From: Carex sylvatica
Taxonomy: Eukaryota; Streptophyta; Magnoliopsida; Poales; Cyperaceae
Reading direction: 5' to 3'
Length of the DNA: 64,000 nt
Assembly: GCA_964058845.1 (NCBI GenBank)
Contig: CAXKVR010000295.1
Location: 37,299 to 101,298, forward strand
Shown: in pieces, positions 43,718 to 54,100 of the stretch
How the letters are laid out: the number at the start of each line of letters is the position of its first letter
Numbering within the stretch: position 1 is the first letter of the stretch
Notes under the pieces: model-generated
The model's input: the letters and a program-made list of their open reading frames with translations, nothing else
Told to the model about the DNA's origin: nothing
Database searches by the model: none
Position numbers and translations under genes: made by a program

Positions 43718-45284
43718 CCGAATTTTTTAAAAATACCCAAATTTATAAATAATTTATTAAAAATAACCAAGGTTTGAGAAAAAATTTAAAAATACTTAAC
43801 CCGCGGAAAACATTCACGGCCCGGGATTTTTTATTCCGACCTGTGAAAAAAAATTTGCAGTCCGAGAATTTTATTAATTTTTTTTTTTTTAGATTATGTT
43901 GTTCATTTTGTTTGGATTTAAATTAGTTTGAATTATTAAGTTGAAGGTTTGTATGAATTTTATTTGTATGAATTGTTAAGTTAGAGTGCATCTGAGTCCA
44001 ACTTTGCATCTCTGATTAACATAGCAAAACATCTTCAAAAATTATGAAAATTGATCGACATGCAGTCTTGATATCGTAGAACAAGACTGTAAAGTTTCAT
44101 ACAAAATCTCGAAACAGATCGCGATATATCATCTCTCAAAATTTGCTCCAACTGCTGAAGGAGTGCTTCTGAGTCCAACTTTGCACCTCTAGTTAACAAA
44201 GCAAAAAATCTTCAAAAATCATAAAAATTGACCAACATGCAGTCTTCACATCGTAGAACAAGACTGTGAAGTTTCATACAAAATCTCAAAATAGATCGCG
44301 AGATATCATCTCTCAAAAACTGCCCCAACTGTTGAAGGAGTGCTTCTGAGCTCAACTTTGCACCGCTGGTTAACATAGCAAAACATCTTCAAAAATCATG
44401 AAAATTGACCAACATGCAGTCTTGACATCGAAATTTTTATGTTAAGACTGCATGTCGGTCAATTTTTATTATTTTTGAAGATGTTTTGCTATATTAACCA
44501 AAGGTGCAAAATTGGGCTCAGAAGCACTCCTTCAGCAGTTGGGGCAATTTTTTAGAGATGATATCTCGCGATCTGTTTTGAAATTTTGTATGAAACTTTA
44601 CAGCCTTGTTCTACGATGTGAAGACTGCATGTCGGTCAATTTTTATTATTTTTGAAGATGTTTTGCTATGTTAACCAGAGGTACAAAGTTGGACTCAGAA
44701 GCACTCCTTCAGCAGTTGGGGCAATTTTTTAGAGATGATGTCTCGCGACCTGTTTCGAGATTTTGTATGAAACTTCACAGTCTTGTTCTACGATGTCAAG
44801 ACTGCATGTCGGTCAATTTTCATGGTTTTTGAAGATGTTTTGCTATGTTAACCAGAGGTGCAAAGTTGGGCTCAGAATCACTCCTTCAGCCGTTGGGGCA
44901 ATTTTTGAGAGATGATATCTCGCGATCTGTTGCTAGATTTTGTATGAAACTTCACAGTCTTGTTCTACGATGTTAAGACTACATGTCGGTCAATTTTCAT
45001 GATTTTTGAAGATGTTTTTCTATGTTAACCAGAAGTGCAAAGTTGGACTCAAATGCACTCTAATTTAACAATTCATACAAATAAAATTCATACAAACCTC
45101 CAACTTAACAATTTAAACTAATTTAAATCTAAACAAACTGAACAACATAATCTAAAAAAAAAAAAATTAATAAAATTCTCGGACCGCGGATTTTTTCAGC
45201 GGGTTGGGTATTTTTTTTTAAAATTCATACCTTGGTTAATTTTAATAAATTATTTATAAATTTGAGTATTTTTATAAAACTCGG
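43718..45284. mobile_element. Foldback element B2 built of 177-bp monomers
   Basis: About 1567 bp, same design as B1: begins CCGAATTTTTTAAAAATACC, ends GTATTTTTATAAAACTCGG, with a hairpin, a poly-T/poly-A run, then monomers. In the right arm the TTGG(G/A)CTCA word falls at 44512, 44689, 44866 and 45043, each step 177 bp. In the left arm GAGTCCAAC-type words fall near 43993, 44171 and 44348. The arms carry unequal monomer numbers. No clean 9-bp target duplication was seen (GTTACTTCC against CTTCCTAAA). No coding capacity. Confidence 0.85.
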
Positions 45285-45469
45285 CTTCCTAAAGAGCAAA
45301 AGTAAAATATAAGTCTTACTAATAAATTGTATTTCATTTTTTTCCCTCGTGCTTGCTTTGGGGCTTTGGCCATTAATAATGAATTAACAAGAAAATTAAA
45401 TTTTCAGATTGCACATAAAAAAGAACGACAAGAAAAGTTAGTCATAGACAAATTAATTTAGTTGATAAC

Positions 45470-45745
45470 AATTATTACCGATTGTTTTATTAATACTCTC
45501 AAAAATAAAGAAAATAAGAAAATATTAAATATGCCCTCGATTTTTTTTTTTAAATATGCCCTGACGCCCAATGTGGAGTGGCCAGATTTTTCTACCAAAC
45601 CACCCCACGTAGAGGCAGTCAACTTTTTTTTTTGACCAAACCGTCTATGGACGGAGCGGTCACTAGAGTAATTTTTTTTTTTTTTAGAAATCTTATGTAA
45701 CATCATCTTATAATTATTTGAAAAATATTTCTTATTTTGTAATCA
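45470..45745 (+). repeat. Dispersed repeat I, copy 1 (ATATGCCCT / GGCCA..CCACCCCACG type)
   Basis: Contains AAATATGCCCTCGATTTTTT, AAATATGCCCTGACGCCC, a GTGGCC..CCACCCCACG stretch and a tail TCTTATAATTATTTGAAAAA. An inverted copy lies at 50543-50815. Origin unknown; possibly a MITE. Confidence 0.6.
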
Positions 45746-46625
45746 ATAAACATGCGCGTCTTTAGGCCATGTTTCCGTATATAAAAATCACAGCAAATTC
45801 TTGGGAGTTCAATAAACATGCTAAAAATATCAAGTGAATAAAATTTGTCCCGATTGTTGCTTAATGAAATAAAAATTGTTGCTCTCAATTTCAAAGTGTC
45901 AAAGAAATACTAAAAAGGCAAAAACCACTTTAAGGGCTGTTCGGCCCATTATTAGAAATAGGGGTAGACATAGAAATTGAACTGTTTTTTATATTTCTGT
46001 AGGAGGATATAGTTCTCCGGTATTTTCATGCATCTTTGCTATAAAATAATATAAAAAGATGAAGCAAAATATTTTCAAGAGTAGCTCATGAAAATAATGT
46101 CTCTCAACTTTTCATTTATTTCCAACAGCATGGAGAGAGGTATTTCCATGAACTATCAATAAAATATAATTTTTAGGTCTACTTAGCGGGTCATGGATCA
46201 AGCATTAGTATTTTCAACAGCATGGAGAGAGGTATTTCCATGAACTTGCAATAAAATATAATATATGATCTGTTTGGCAAATCATGGGTCAGGCATTAGT
46301 ATTTCCAACGACATATAGAAAGCATTTCCATGCGCAGGCAATAGGGATTTCCATGCGCTACTTTTTCCATAGGTCTACTGTTAAAAATAATTGAGTGTGT
46401 CAAAAATCGCAAATTCTTTTCCATGGACCCTTCCTACCGTGGAAAATCACATTTCATACTGTGGGAAATATTGTAAATTCTAGTAGTGACATGCCCTAAG
46501 GAATTCCAGATCTCCAGACAGGTAAGGATCAACAATGTTGTGTTATGGATCTATATATGTATATTTTTTAAATTAAATTCAAACAATTGATCTGAAAATT
46601 AAACCTAATATCCATATAAATATAG
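45746..46625. repeat. AT-rich spacer with a short tandem duplication
   Basis: CAGCATGGAGAGAGGTATTT occurs near 46129 and again near 46209, followed each time by CCATGAACT..AATAAAATATAAT, with a degenerate third copy near 46310. No gene recognised. Confidence 0.45.
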
Positions 46626-47697
46626 GGCCCTGATAATTGTCCCCCACTCTCATTCTCTCATTATCCTCCAATTTTATTTGTTCAATCTCGTCCACATTTC
46701 TCACGATCTATAAGAAATTTTGTGAAACTAAAACCACGAACGTCTTCTACGCAATTTTATCTTTCAAATGAGATCCATGATGACATACTTTCGAGCTCGT
46801 CGTCACACAAGTATTTATACCTCGTCATTTAAGTATTTATACATAGTATTTTACACATATGACACTGCTGACATTTAAAAGTATTAATATCAAGTATTAC
46901 AATTATTTATACCTATGCATTGAAGTATTTATACATATGTGATAAACTATTTTTGTTAGAGAAAGGTTGACGCAAGGACGATTGGAGAAGGTTGATGCGG
47001 AGATGCGGGGTCTACGATTGGGGATAAATACTTACAAGTATAGGTATAAATACTTGCACGATGAGGTATAAATACTTGTGTAATGATGAGCCCGAAAGTA
47101 TGTCATCATGGATCTCATTTGAAAGATAAAATTGCGTAGAATATATTCGTTGTTTTAGATTCGCAAAATTTCTAATAGATCGTAAGAAATGTGGACGACA
47201 TTGAAAAAAAAAAAAACACCTCAAAAAATGTGTATGATTTTTCTCCCCCATGTTGTTTGAGTGGTCCCTCATATAGTCACATCAAGTTAGATATGCAAGT
47301 ATTAATATCTTAGTTTTGAAGTATTAATTTATTATCTTCTAAGTATTTATATCTATGAATTTAATTAAACTTGGAAGACCACGGTGTTTTGAATAAATTT
47401 AATTAAACTAGTTAGTTAAGTTAGTTTATGGAAGTTAAACACAATTGGGGATAAAAACTTACAAGTATAGGTATAAATACTTGTGTGATGATGAGTCCGA
47501 AAGTATGTTATTATGGATCTCATTTGAAAGATAAAATTGCGATGAATACGTTCGTAGTTTTAGATTCGCAAAATTACTCATAGATTGTGAGAAATATGGA
47601 CGGCATTGAAAAAAAAAATCACATCTAAAAATGTGTTTGAGGGGTTTAAGAGATGGGAGGATGATGGAGGGATGGGAATGGAGAGTTTTATATAATT
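46626..47697. mobile_element. Probable foldback/nested element with three arm copies
   Basis: A left arm near 46680-46900 (GTCCACATTTCTCACGATCT, CAATTTTATCTTTCAAATGA, AAGTATTTATACC) is matched in reverse by two arms, near 47000-47200 and 47440-47610. Ends near CTCTCATTC and GAATGGAGAG are weakly inverted. No coding capacity recognised. Confidence 0.45.
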
Positions 47698-47815
47698 ATT
47701 CTTAAATATATACATAGAGATCAAATTTTATATTTCTCTTTTACTATTTTTCTAGATCCCAACTATTAGATCAAGTGAAATTGTACCTATCTAAAGCAAC
47801 AGTATAAAATTCTAA

Positions 47816-48480
47816 TTACTGAGATTGAACGAGTTATTCCCAACTCGTGATTAGCTCATTTAGTTAATGAGCAAGCCAATTCTAGTTAGAATGGCAATAA
47901 CGAGCTGTAAAGCCAACTTGAGTTCAGCTCATTATCAATTTATTTAGTTATAGTTATATAGTAGTAAGAGTTTATCTACATACAAACCATTCAAATGGCT
48001 TAGTAAGAGTTTATCCATACCAGTGTTGTAAATAACAGTATGCGGTCGTCGGACAGACAGAGTACCGCCAAGTGATTAATTAGGAATAATCGACCATAAT
48101 CAGAAATAATCGACCGATTAGTTGGAAAAATTTATGACAGTTTGGTCACCGCCAACGACTAATTGGCCGATTAATCAGCTTAAACAGACGTTTTTTACAA
48201 CACTGATCCATACACAAACAATTCAAATATAATTAACAAGACAACTAACAAAACAAACAATCCAAACAAACAGCTTAAGAGTCATTTAGAAATGTATGAA
48301 ATTTATTGTGACAAATTTTGTATACCTCGAGTTGTTAATGAGCGAGTTGAGATATACTCAAACTCAGCTCATTTATTAAACGAGTTAGCCAACTCGAGTT
48401 GGAACTGACTCGAATTGTAAATGAGCAAATTAAAACGAGCAGTTACCAAGCGAGTTATGAACAAGTTACGAATTTAAACA
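47816..48480. repeat. ACGAGTT/AACTCG-rich dispersed repeat hosting an hAT-type MITE
   Basis: Degenerate GAACGAGTTA and TAACGAGC words at both ends recall the repeat at 1122-1735. The MITE H1 sits near the middle. Boundaries are approximate. Confidence 0.4.
48021..48205. mobile_element. hAT-type MITE, copy H1
   Basis: 185 bp; begins CAGTGTTGTAAATAAC and ends GTTTTTTACAACACTG. The exact 8-bp target-site duplication ATCCATAC is at 48013-48020 and 48206-48213, as expected for hAT elements. Relative of H2 (27327-27508). Confidence 0.85.
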
Positions 48481-48671
48481 ATTTTGTACAACCATAATTC
48501 ACAACACCTCCCCTTAAATCAATTCCCTGCCTATCTACCAGAAACTCTTTGAAAAATAAATAATAATAATTTGAGTAAAATTAAATGGCAATACATAAAG
48601 GGAGTGGGAAAAAAAAAAAAAAAGGAAACTCCCATGCACAATATTTTCTCAGGAAACTTATTAATATGCAT

Positions 48672-50165
48672 CTATTTCTCTCTAGCCAAAAACATAGCAA
48701 ATTTTAAAAATTTGGCATCAAGAGCCTGAAGCACATCCTTGAATTCAAATTCGCGAGTCTGCTTGTTGAACCGCTCGACAAGTTTATACCGGGAATCATT
48801 CAGATAGAATGACTGAGCAGTTTCTAGAAGCCACTTGGCCTCTTCGTTACTAGGGGTGTAAACGAGCTGGTTTGAGCCGAGCTGAGTCTTAGCTCGGCTC
48901 ATTTATTTTGGCTCGAGCCTGAACCGAACGAGCTAGACCTAGGTCATCCGAGTTAAAAACTCCCGAGTTAGCTCGCGACAAGTCAGTCCGAACTAGCTCG
49001 CGAGCTTACGAGCTGGCTTGCTGAACTTTATTGAGCTGCTATTATACAAATTTAAAAATATAAAATAAGAAAGTTCATTCAAAAAATTTAAGAAATCATC
49101 CAACAAGCACATATTCAAGCAACTGAAACCTATATCATTTCTTCTCAGACCAAAAATACATCAATTTTGCATAATTGCGTCTTTAAAAATGAGACTGAAC
49201 TTAAAATTATACGGAGCTAAACTCTAAATCCACTGTAGCTTAACGAGCCGAGCTGACTCCTGGCTCAGCTTATTTATTTTGGTCCGAGTCTGAATCGAGC
49301 TGACTCGTTAATAGCTCGGTTCACTATCGAACGAGTTACGAGCGAGCTGCGAGCTTTTTTGACAGCCCTATAATCGTCACTCAATTTGCTAGTAAACACA
49401 ACATCCCCTCGAACAAGCACGGTGTCTTTTGTTTCGGCAAACTCCGTGCAATAGGTCACTGTAAAATAAGGGCTTGCTTGCGTGCCTCTTGCCTTGTAAT
49501 CTTCAAGCCCTGTGAAGATAATATGTGGTGTCTGCACTGCAACCATGAATGATAAAACAACAATAAAATAAAAATAAAAAAATCAATTCCAAGATTTGCT
49601 TTAATGCATACTACATCCAGTTTTGCCCCCTATTGATCCTCAAATACGCAAGTACATACAGAGAGACATCATATTCTATGATCCCTTGACATCCCAGTTA
49701 TACTGTCAAATATTGTCCGCATAGTAAATATTTTTTCTAACTACAATGTGGCCTAGCACAGAAGATGCTTTTAAGTTCCTCCAAGTAAAAAAAGGGAACA
49801 TGAGGTGAAAGTAAACATTTGAACCTGAATGCATATCAAATTTGCCAAATGCTAAATAATATATACTTTCATTTCTGTAAAAATCCGAAGAAATCACACA
49901 ATTATACTAAATTGATTAATCAGTAGACAGAAATTTGCTTGCTTGGACTGACCTTGCACAAACATGGTGGTATAACCACTTCCTCTCCACAAAGGAATAA
50001 CAAAATGACGACTACAAACAAAAGTAAAGGGCTACGTTAAGGTAGGCGCTAAAAGAAAGGAAAAATAAAGGCTAAAGAGAAGTACCAAGTAGCTGATCTT
50101 TGCTCAAGCAAATGATATTGATTTGCCTTCATGTATGTGCCTATGTGGCCTCTTCCCAAATGAAA
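48672..50165 (-). pseudogene. ATP11/ATPAF1-like gene, 5'-truncated and split by a transposon
   Basis: ATP11 family proteins are mitochondrial chaperones that help assemble the F1 part of ATP synthase. Three exons read in frame with GT-AG sites: 50165-50086 (FHLGRGHIGTYMKANQYHLL), 50011-49953 (RHFVIPLWRGSGYTTMFVQ) and a last exon from 49536 (VQTPHIIFTGLEDYKARG, then TVTYCTEFAETKDTVLVRGD). A 518-bp element at 48852-49369 splits the last exon. The rest (EEAKWLLETAQSFYLND, YKLVERFNKQTREFEF) runs from about 48851 to a TAG at 48672. The family C-terminal pattern (FTxL..RG, Y.LVE.FN) is clear, but the N-terminal part was not found up to the NLR at 51166. I call it non-functional because of the missing 5' part and the insertion. 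Family recognised from memory, not searched. Confidence 0.7.
48852..49369. mobile_element. AGGG...CCCTA element, member 5, inside an ATP11-like exon
   Basis: About 518 bp; begins AGGGGTGTAAACGAGCTGG and ends TTTTTTGACAGCCCT. The arms are full of GAGCTGAGTC/GCTCGG words. Flanks CTTCGTTACT and AATCGTCACT agree at 7 of 10, an aged target duplication. It brings stop codons into the host reading frame. Confidence 0.75.
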
Positions 50166-50542
50166 CTGCCATGTAAAACACTTTGAGTTAAACAAACATA
50201 GTCAAAGTCATTAGGATAGACTGACAAACAAACAAAGTCAAAGTCAAAGCTGCCCAATGTCTTCTTTGTTGCTCATTTCTCTCGTCTTCTTCGCCCCACT
50301 CCCTGCTCTGCGCGCCAAATTCTAAAGAAAATTCCCCTCTTTAAACGGATTAATTTTGGACCATATCACTGATTATTTTAGACCCAATTAATGCTCCTCT
50401 TCTCAACAACTAATATATTTATATTAACTAAATAAAGTTCAAAGATGAACCTAATATTATAATATCATAGTATGGCCACTTATCACATAAATGCACAAAA
50501 CTATGAATTTAGGATAGCACCTTCATAAAATAGCTAGGTTAA
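50166..50542. other. Spacer upstream of the ATP11-like fragment; nothing recognised
   Basis: A small GC-richer patch (CCCACTCCCTGCTCTGCGCG, near 50300) stands out, but I find no coding exon here that would supply the missing ATP11 N-terminus. Confidence 0.35.
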
Positions 50543-50815
50543 TAATTGACTCCAAAATAGTAATATTTTTCAAATAATTATAAGATGATTAACAATGTTA
50601 CACAAGATCTCTAAAACAAACAAAAAAATTACTGTAGCTGATTGGGGCCGGGCAGTTTGGTCAAAAAAAAAAAAAGTTGACCGCCCCAACGCGGGGCGGT
50701 TTGGTAGAAAAACCTGGCCACCCCACGTTTGGGCAGTCAGGGCATATTTGAAAAAAAAAAAAGTTTGAGGGCATATTTGATATTTTCTTTATTTTTTAGG
50801 GTATTAATAAAAAAA
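50543..50815 (-). repeat. Dispersed repeat I, copy 2 (inverted relative to 45470-45745)
   Basis: Runs from TTTTTCAAATAATTATAAGA through GGGCAGTTTGGTC, GGTTTGGTAGAAAAACC and AGGGCATATTTGAAA to TATTTTCTTTATTTTTTAGG, the reverse of the copy at 45470-45745. The pair brackets the ATP11-like pseudogene. Confidence 0.6.
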
Positions 50816-51165
50816 TGGCAAATATTAGAACAAGTAACAGCAATTACAAATCTACCCAACTCAATTTTAAAACACGCTTGTTCAGATACACAAATAAACA
50901 ACAATTTTTTCCAAAAAGAAAAAAAAAGAATTGTAACAATAGCAGAAGTTATACTTTTAGTAAACTGATAAGGAACTATTATTTGTACAATTCATCCTTC
51001 CAGGAAAATGGTGTAAGCTAGAAGACTCTTTCATTTCGTTAAAGACAACAGTGGATTTTTGTAGGTGATATGATTAAGAATATGCTTTATACCAAACAAT
51101 AACAAACATACAAACAAACAAGGGCAGAAGAGAAGAACACATACATCAAAGCAAGCAGCTGTCGA

Positions 51166-54100
51166 TCAAATTTGATGAGAGTTTTCATCTTCAACTGATT
51201 CAATGAGCATGGTTTGAATATGAGATATCTTAGACCAATAAATACCATTTTCACACATGTCCTTCAATTCAGCCTGACAACCTCTAATAGTCAGATATTT
51301 CAATGAAGCAGGGAGGTTTGGAAGAGAACTTAGCAATCTAGCCCCTTGGATAGTCAGATCTCGTAAACAGTGCATGCTTTCCAAGTTCAAGGGCAAGGCA
51401 TGTAGAGCGGAAACTCCACGCAGCGTGAGATTTTGGAGTGAGAAGCGATTCTGAAGCAACCACTGCTCGGGCAAAGATGTGATTTGGCAACTATCCCAAA
51501 TTCGCAACGATCTGACAGTTTTGAGATTTCTCAATGGAACCAGCATCAATAGTGAACTGTGGTCTATTAACAGTTCTTGAAGTTTTTCAAGCATTAAATG
51601 ATGTCTTGCAAGACCAGTTTCGTTATTCTCAGAAATTATTGGTGGTTGTAGCAATGACATTTCAATAAGCTTCTCACATTTCTGAATTGTTAAGCTTCTA
51701 AGAGCTGTTAGCTCTTCTATTCCACCCAGTGATGTCAGATCATTGCACTCATCTATACTTAATTCACTAAGGTTTTTTAGATTTGAGAAAATCACTCTTG
51801 GGGGAAGGGATTGTATGCTTCGACAATTAGTAATTCTCAACTCCACGAGGGCGGTAAGATCTTGCAATGATCTAAAAATCAGAGGCTCAAGGTCACCGCA
51901 AGATCCAAAAGAGAGGCACTTTAGCCTTTTGGGCAATTGTATTGATCCATGTGCTATCAGTTTCGGGCAATCAAAAATTGTCAGCCTAGAAAGAAAGTTA
52001 AGTTCTACCAGCAATTTGACAGGAATATGCAACAGGCTTCTACAATTTTTTATGGATAAATTCTCGAGAACGTGATTGTTTTCTAATTGATGTAGCAATG
52101 GAGATCCAACTAGAGTTGTGATATTTGGACACTCCACAACATATAGAGAAGATAAAGACGGTGTAAATGATGTCGAAGACGCTCCTTCTCTGCCATTGCC
52201 GGCAAGTTGATAAAGACCGGGAAGAGTACCCAATCCCGCATGAGAAATGCTGAGTCTCTTTAAACTAGGAGTTAGAGTGGGTATTTCTTTCAATTTAGGG
52301 CAATCATCGATATACAACATTTCAAGCCGAGGGAAAAGCGGCTTGTCATCAACACCAGTCCACTCGATCCATTTTGGCATGTTGTAAATTTCGAGCTCTG
52401 TCAGCGACGGAAAGATAGTACAGGTGCCATTATTGCCATATAATGAATACCCAACTTGCTTTACTGTTGTTAAACCATTCAAATTAAGATGCCTGAGTGA
52501 ACTTATCTGACCAAGAGGTGGAAGAATTTTTAGTTTAAAACAGTTGCTTAGTGTAACGGATACTAAGTTACACAAAGATTGATCAATCATCCAATTGGGG
52601 GGTCTAATACCGGAATAACCAGAGACTTCCAATTCATTCAAATTGACTGGCGGTCTGAGGTTGTTAGCTACTGATTCGTCTCTATCTCTGTTACCTTTCG
52701 ACCAATTTAAGCTGAGTGCCTTGAGATGATATTTCTGATTTATGTTAGCTTCTGAAGCTTCACTGGGATTGTTTATGTTGTGAAGATCATGTACACATAG
52801 TTTTCGCAATTCTGTAAGGTGTTTTAGTTCGGCTATACTGTAACCCGTGTCTTTTCTGACACAAAAATCATTTAATTCCTGAAGAGAATGTAGATTTCCC
52901 ACCCAAGGAATAGATGTATCTTGATGACAAAATACCTCTAAATATCGCAAATTTATCAGGTTACACAAACCTTCTAAGCTGCATTCTTCGATATCAATTT
53001 GATCCCTCAGACTAAATAGCGTTAGGTGATAAAGCCGAAAGAATGACTTAGGAACCTGACAAATATTTTGTTTCGAGGTCCTTTGGCCTTCAAATGATAT
53101 GCTTCTAAGGTGTATTAGATCTCCTATGCAACTTGGAAGGTTTGTGATCGCTTTTGTGTATACACTTAACGAGCGTAGGCTTTTCATCCCCATTAATATT
53201 TCATTTAATCCAAGGTTATCATCCAAATCATGCTCTTTACAAGTAATCTCGAGAGTGTGTAACTTTTTTAGATGGCCAATTTCCTTAAGGTTGTCAATGT
53301 TTTTAGCCTTAATTGACAAATGACGTATTGTTGGAGGAATGTGCATTGCACGTTCGGTGATTCTCAAGCACTCACCTATGGAAAGGGATCGTGCCAGATT
53401 ATGTAAAAGATCATGGATCCTGTATACGTTATCGTTCGGTGCATCATGACGCACTTTTTCCTTGATAAGAAATGATTTTGCAGTTAGTTGACCCAAGTAC
53501 TCGTGTGCTGTATCCTCGGGCCTCTTCCCGTGTTCATGCTTCGGGATTAATCCTGAACCCATCCACTTCTCAACCAAATATTTCTCTCCGAGTATCACAT
53601 CTCGAGGAAATATGCTACAATACCTAAAACATGACTGGAGGTTCGAAGGGAGATGGTAATAGCTCAATTTTAAAATTCCCATTATGCCATCATTGCTTGT
53701 TTGTACATCTGGTAAATCTTCCCTGAGAACTTTGTTCCAATATTCAAAATTTAAGGTATTATTCAAGACACCACCGATGACTTTTGCGGCTAGCGGGCAT
53801 GCCCAAAGTTTCTTTGCCATTTGATTACCAATTTCATGGAGATGCTGGTATTCATCAGGGTTGGTACCAGCAAATGCATACCTGAATAATAGAGTAATAA
53901 AATCTTTCTCACCTAAGCCTTCTAATCTCAGAATTTTCTTTTCTCCATTCATCAACCCGGCAATCATATGCGCCACCGACTCCATTCGGGTGGTCAATAA
54001 AATTTTACTTCCCCTCTGACCAGATTTCAATGGTGCCAGAATTTTCTCCCATTCGGAGAGTGTGTCGTCTCTCCAAACATCATCTAATACCAGTAGGAAT

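Noticed and set aside
44012..45060. CRISPR-like array
   Set aside because: The repeats are 177-bp monomers in direct and mirrored arrays within a eukaryotic foldback element, with no short repeat and unique spacer pattern.
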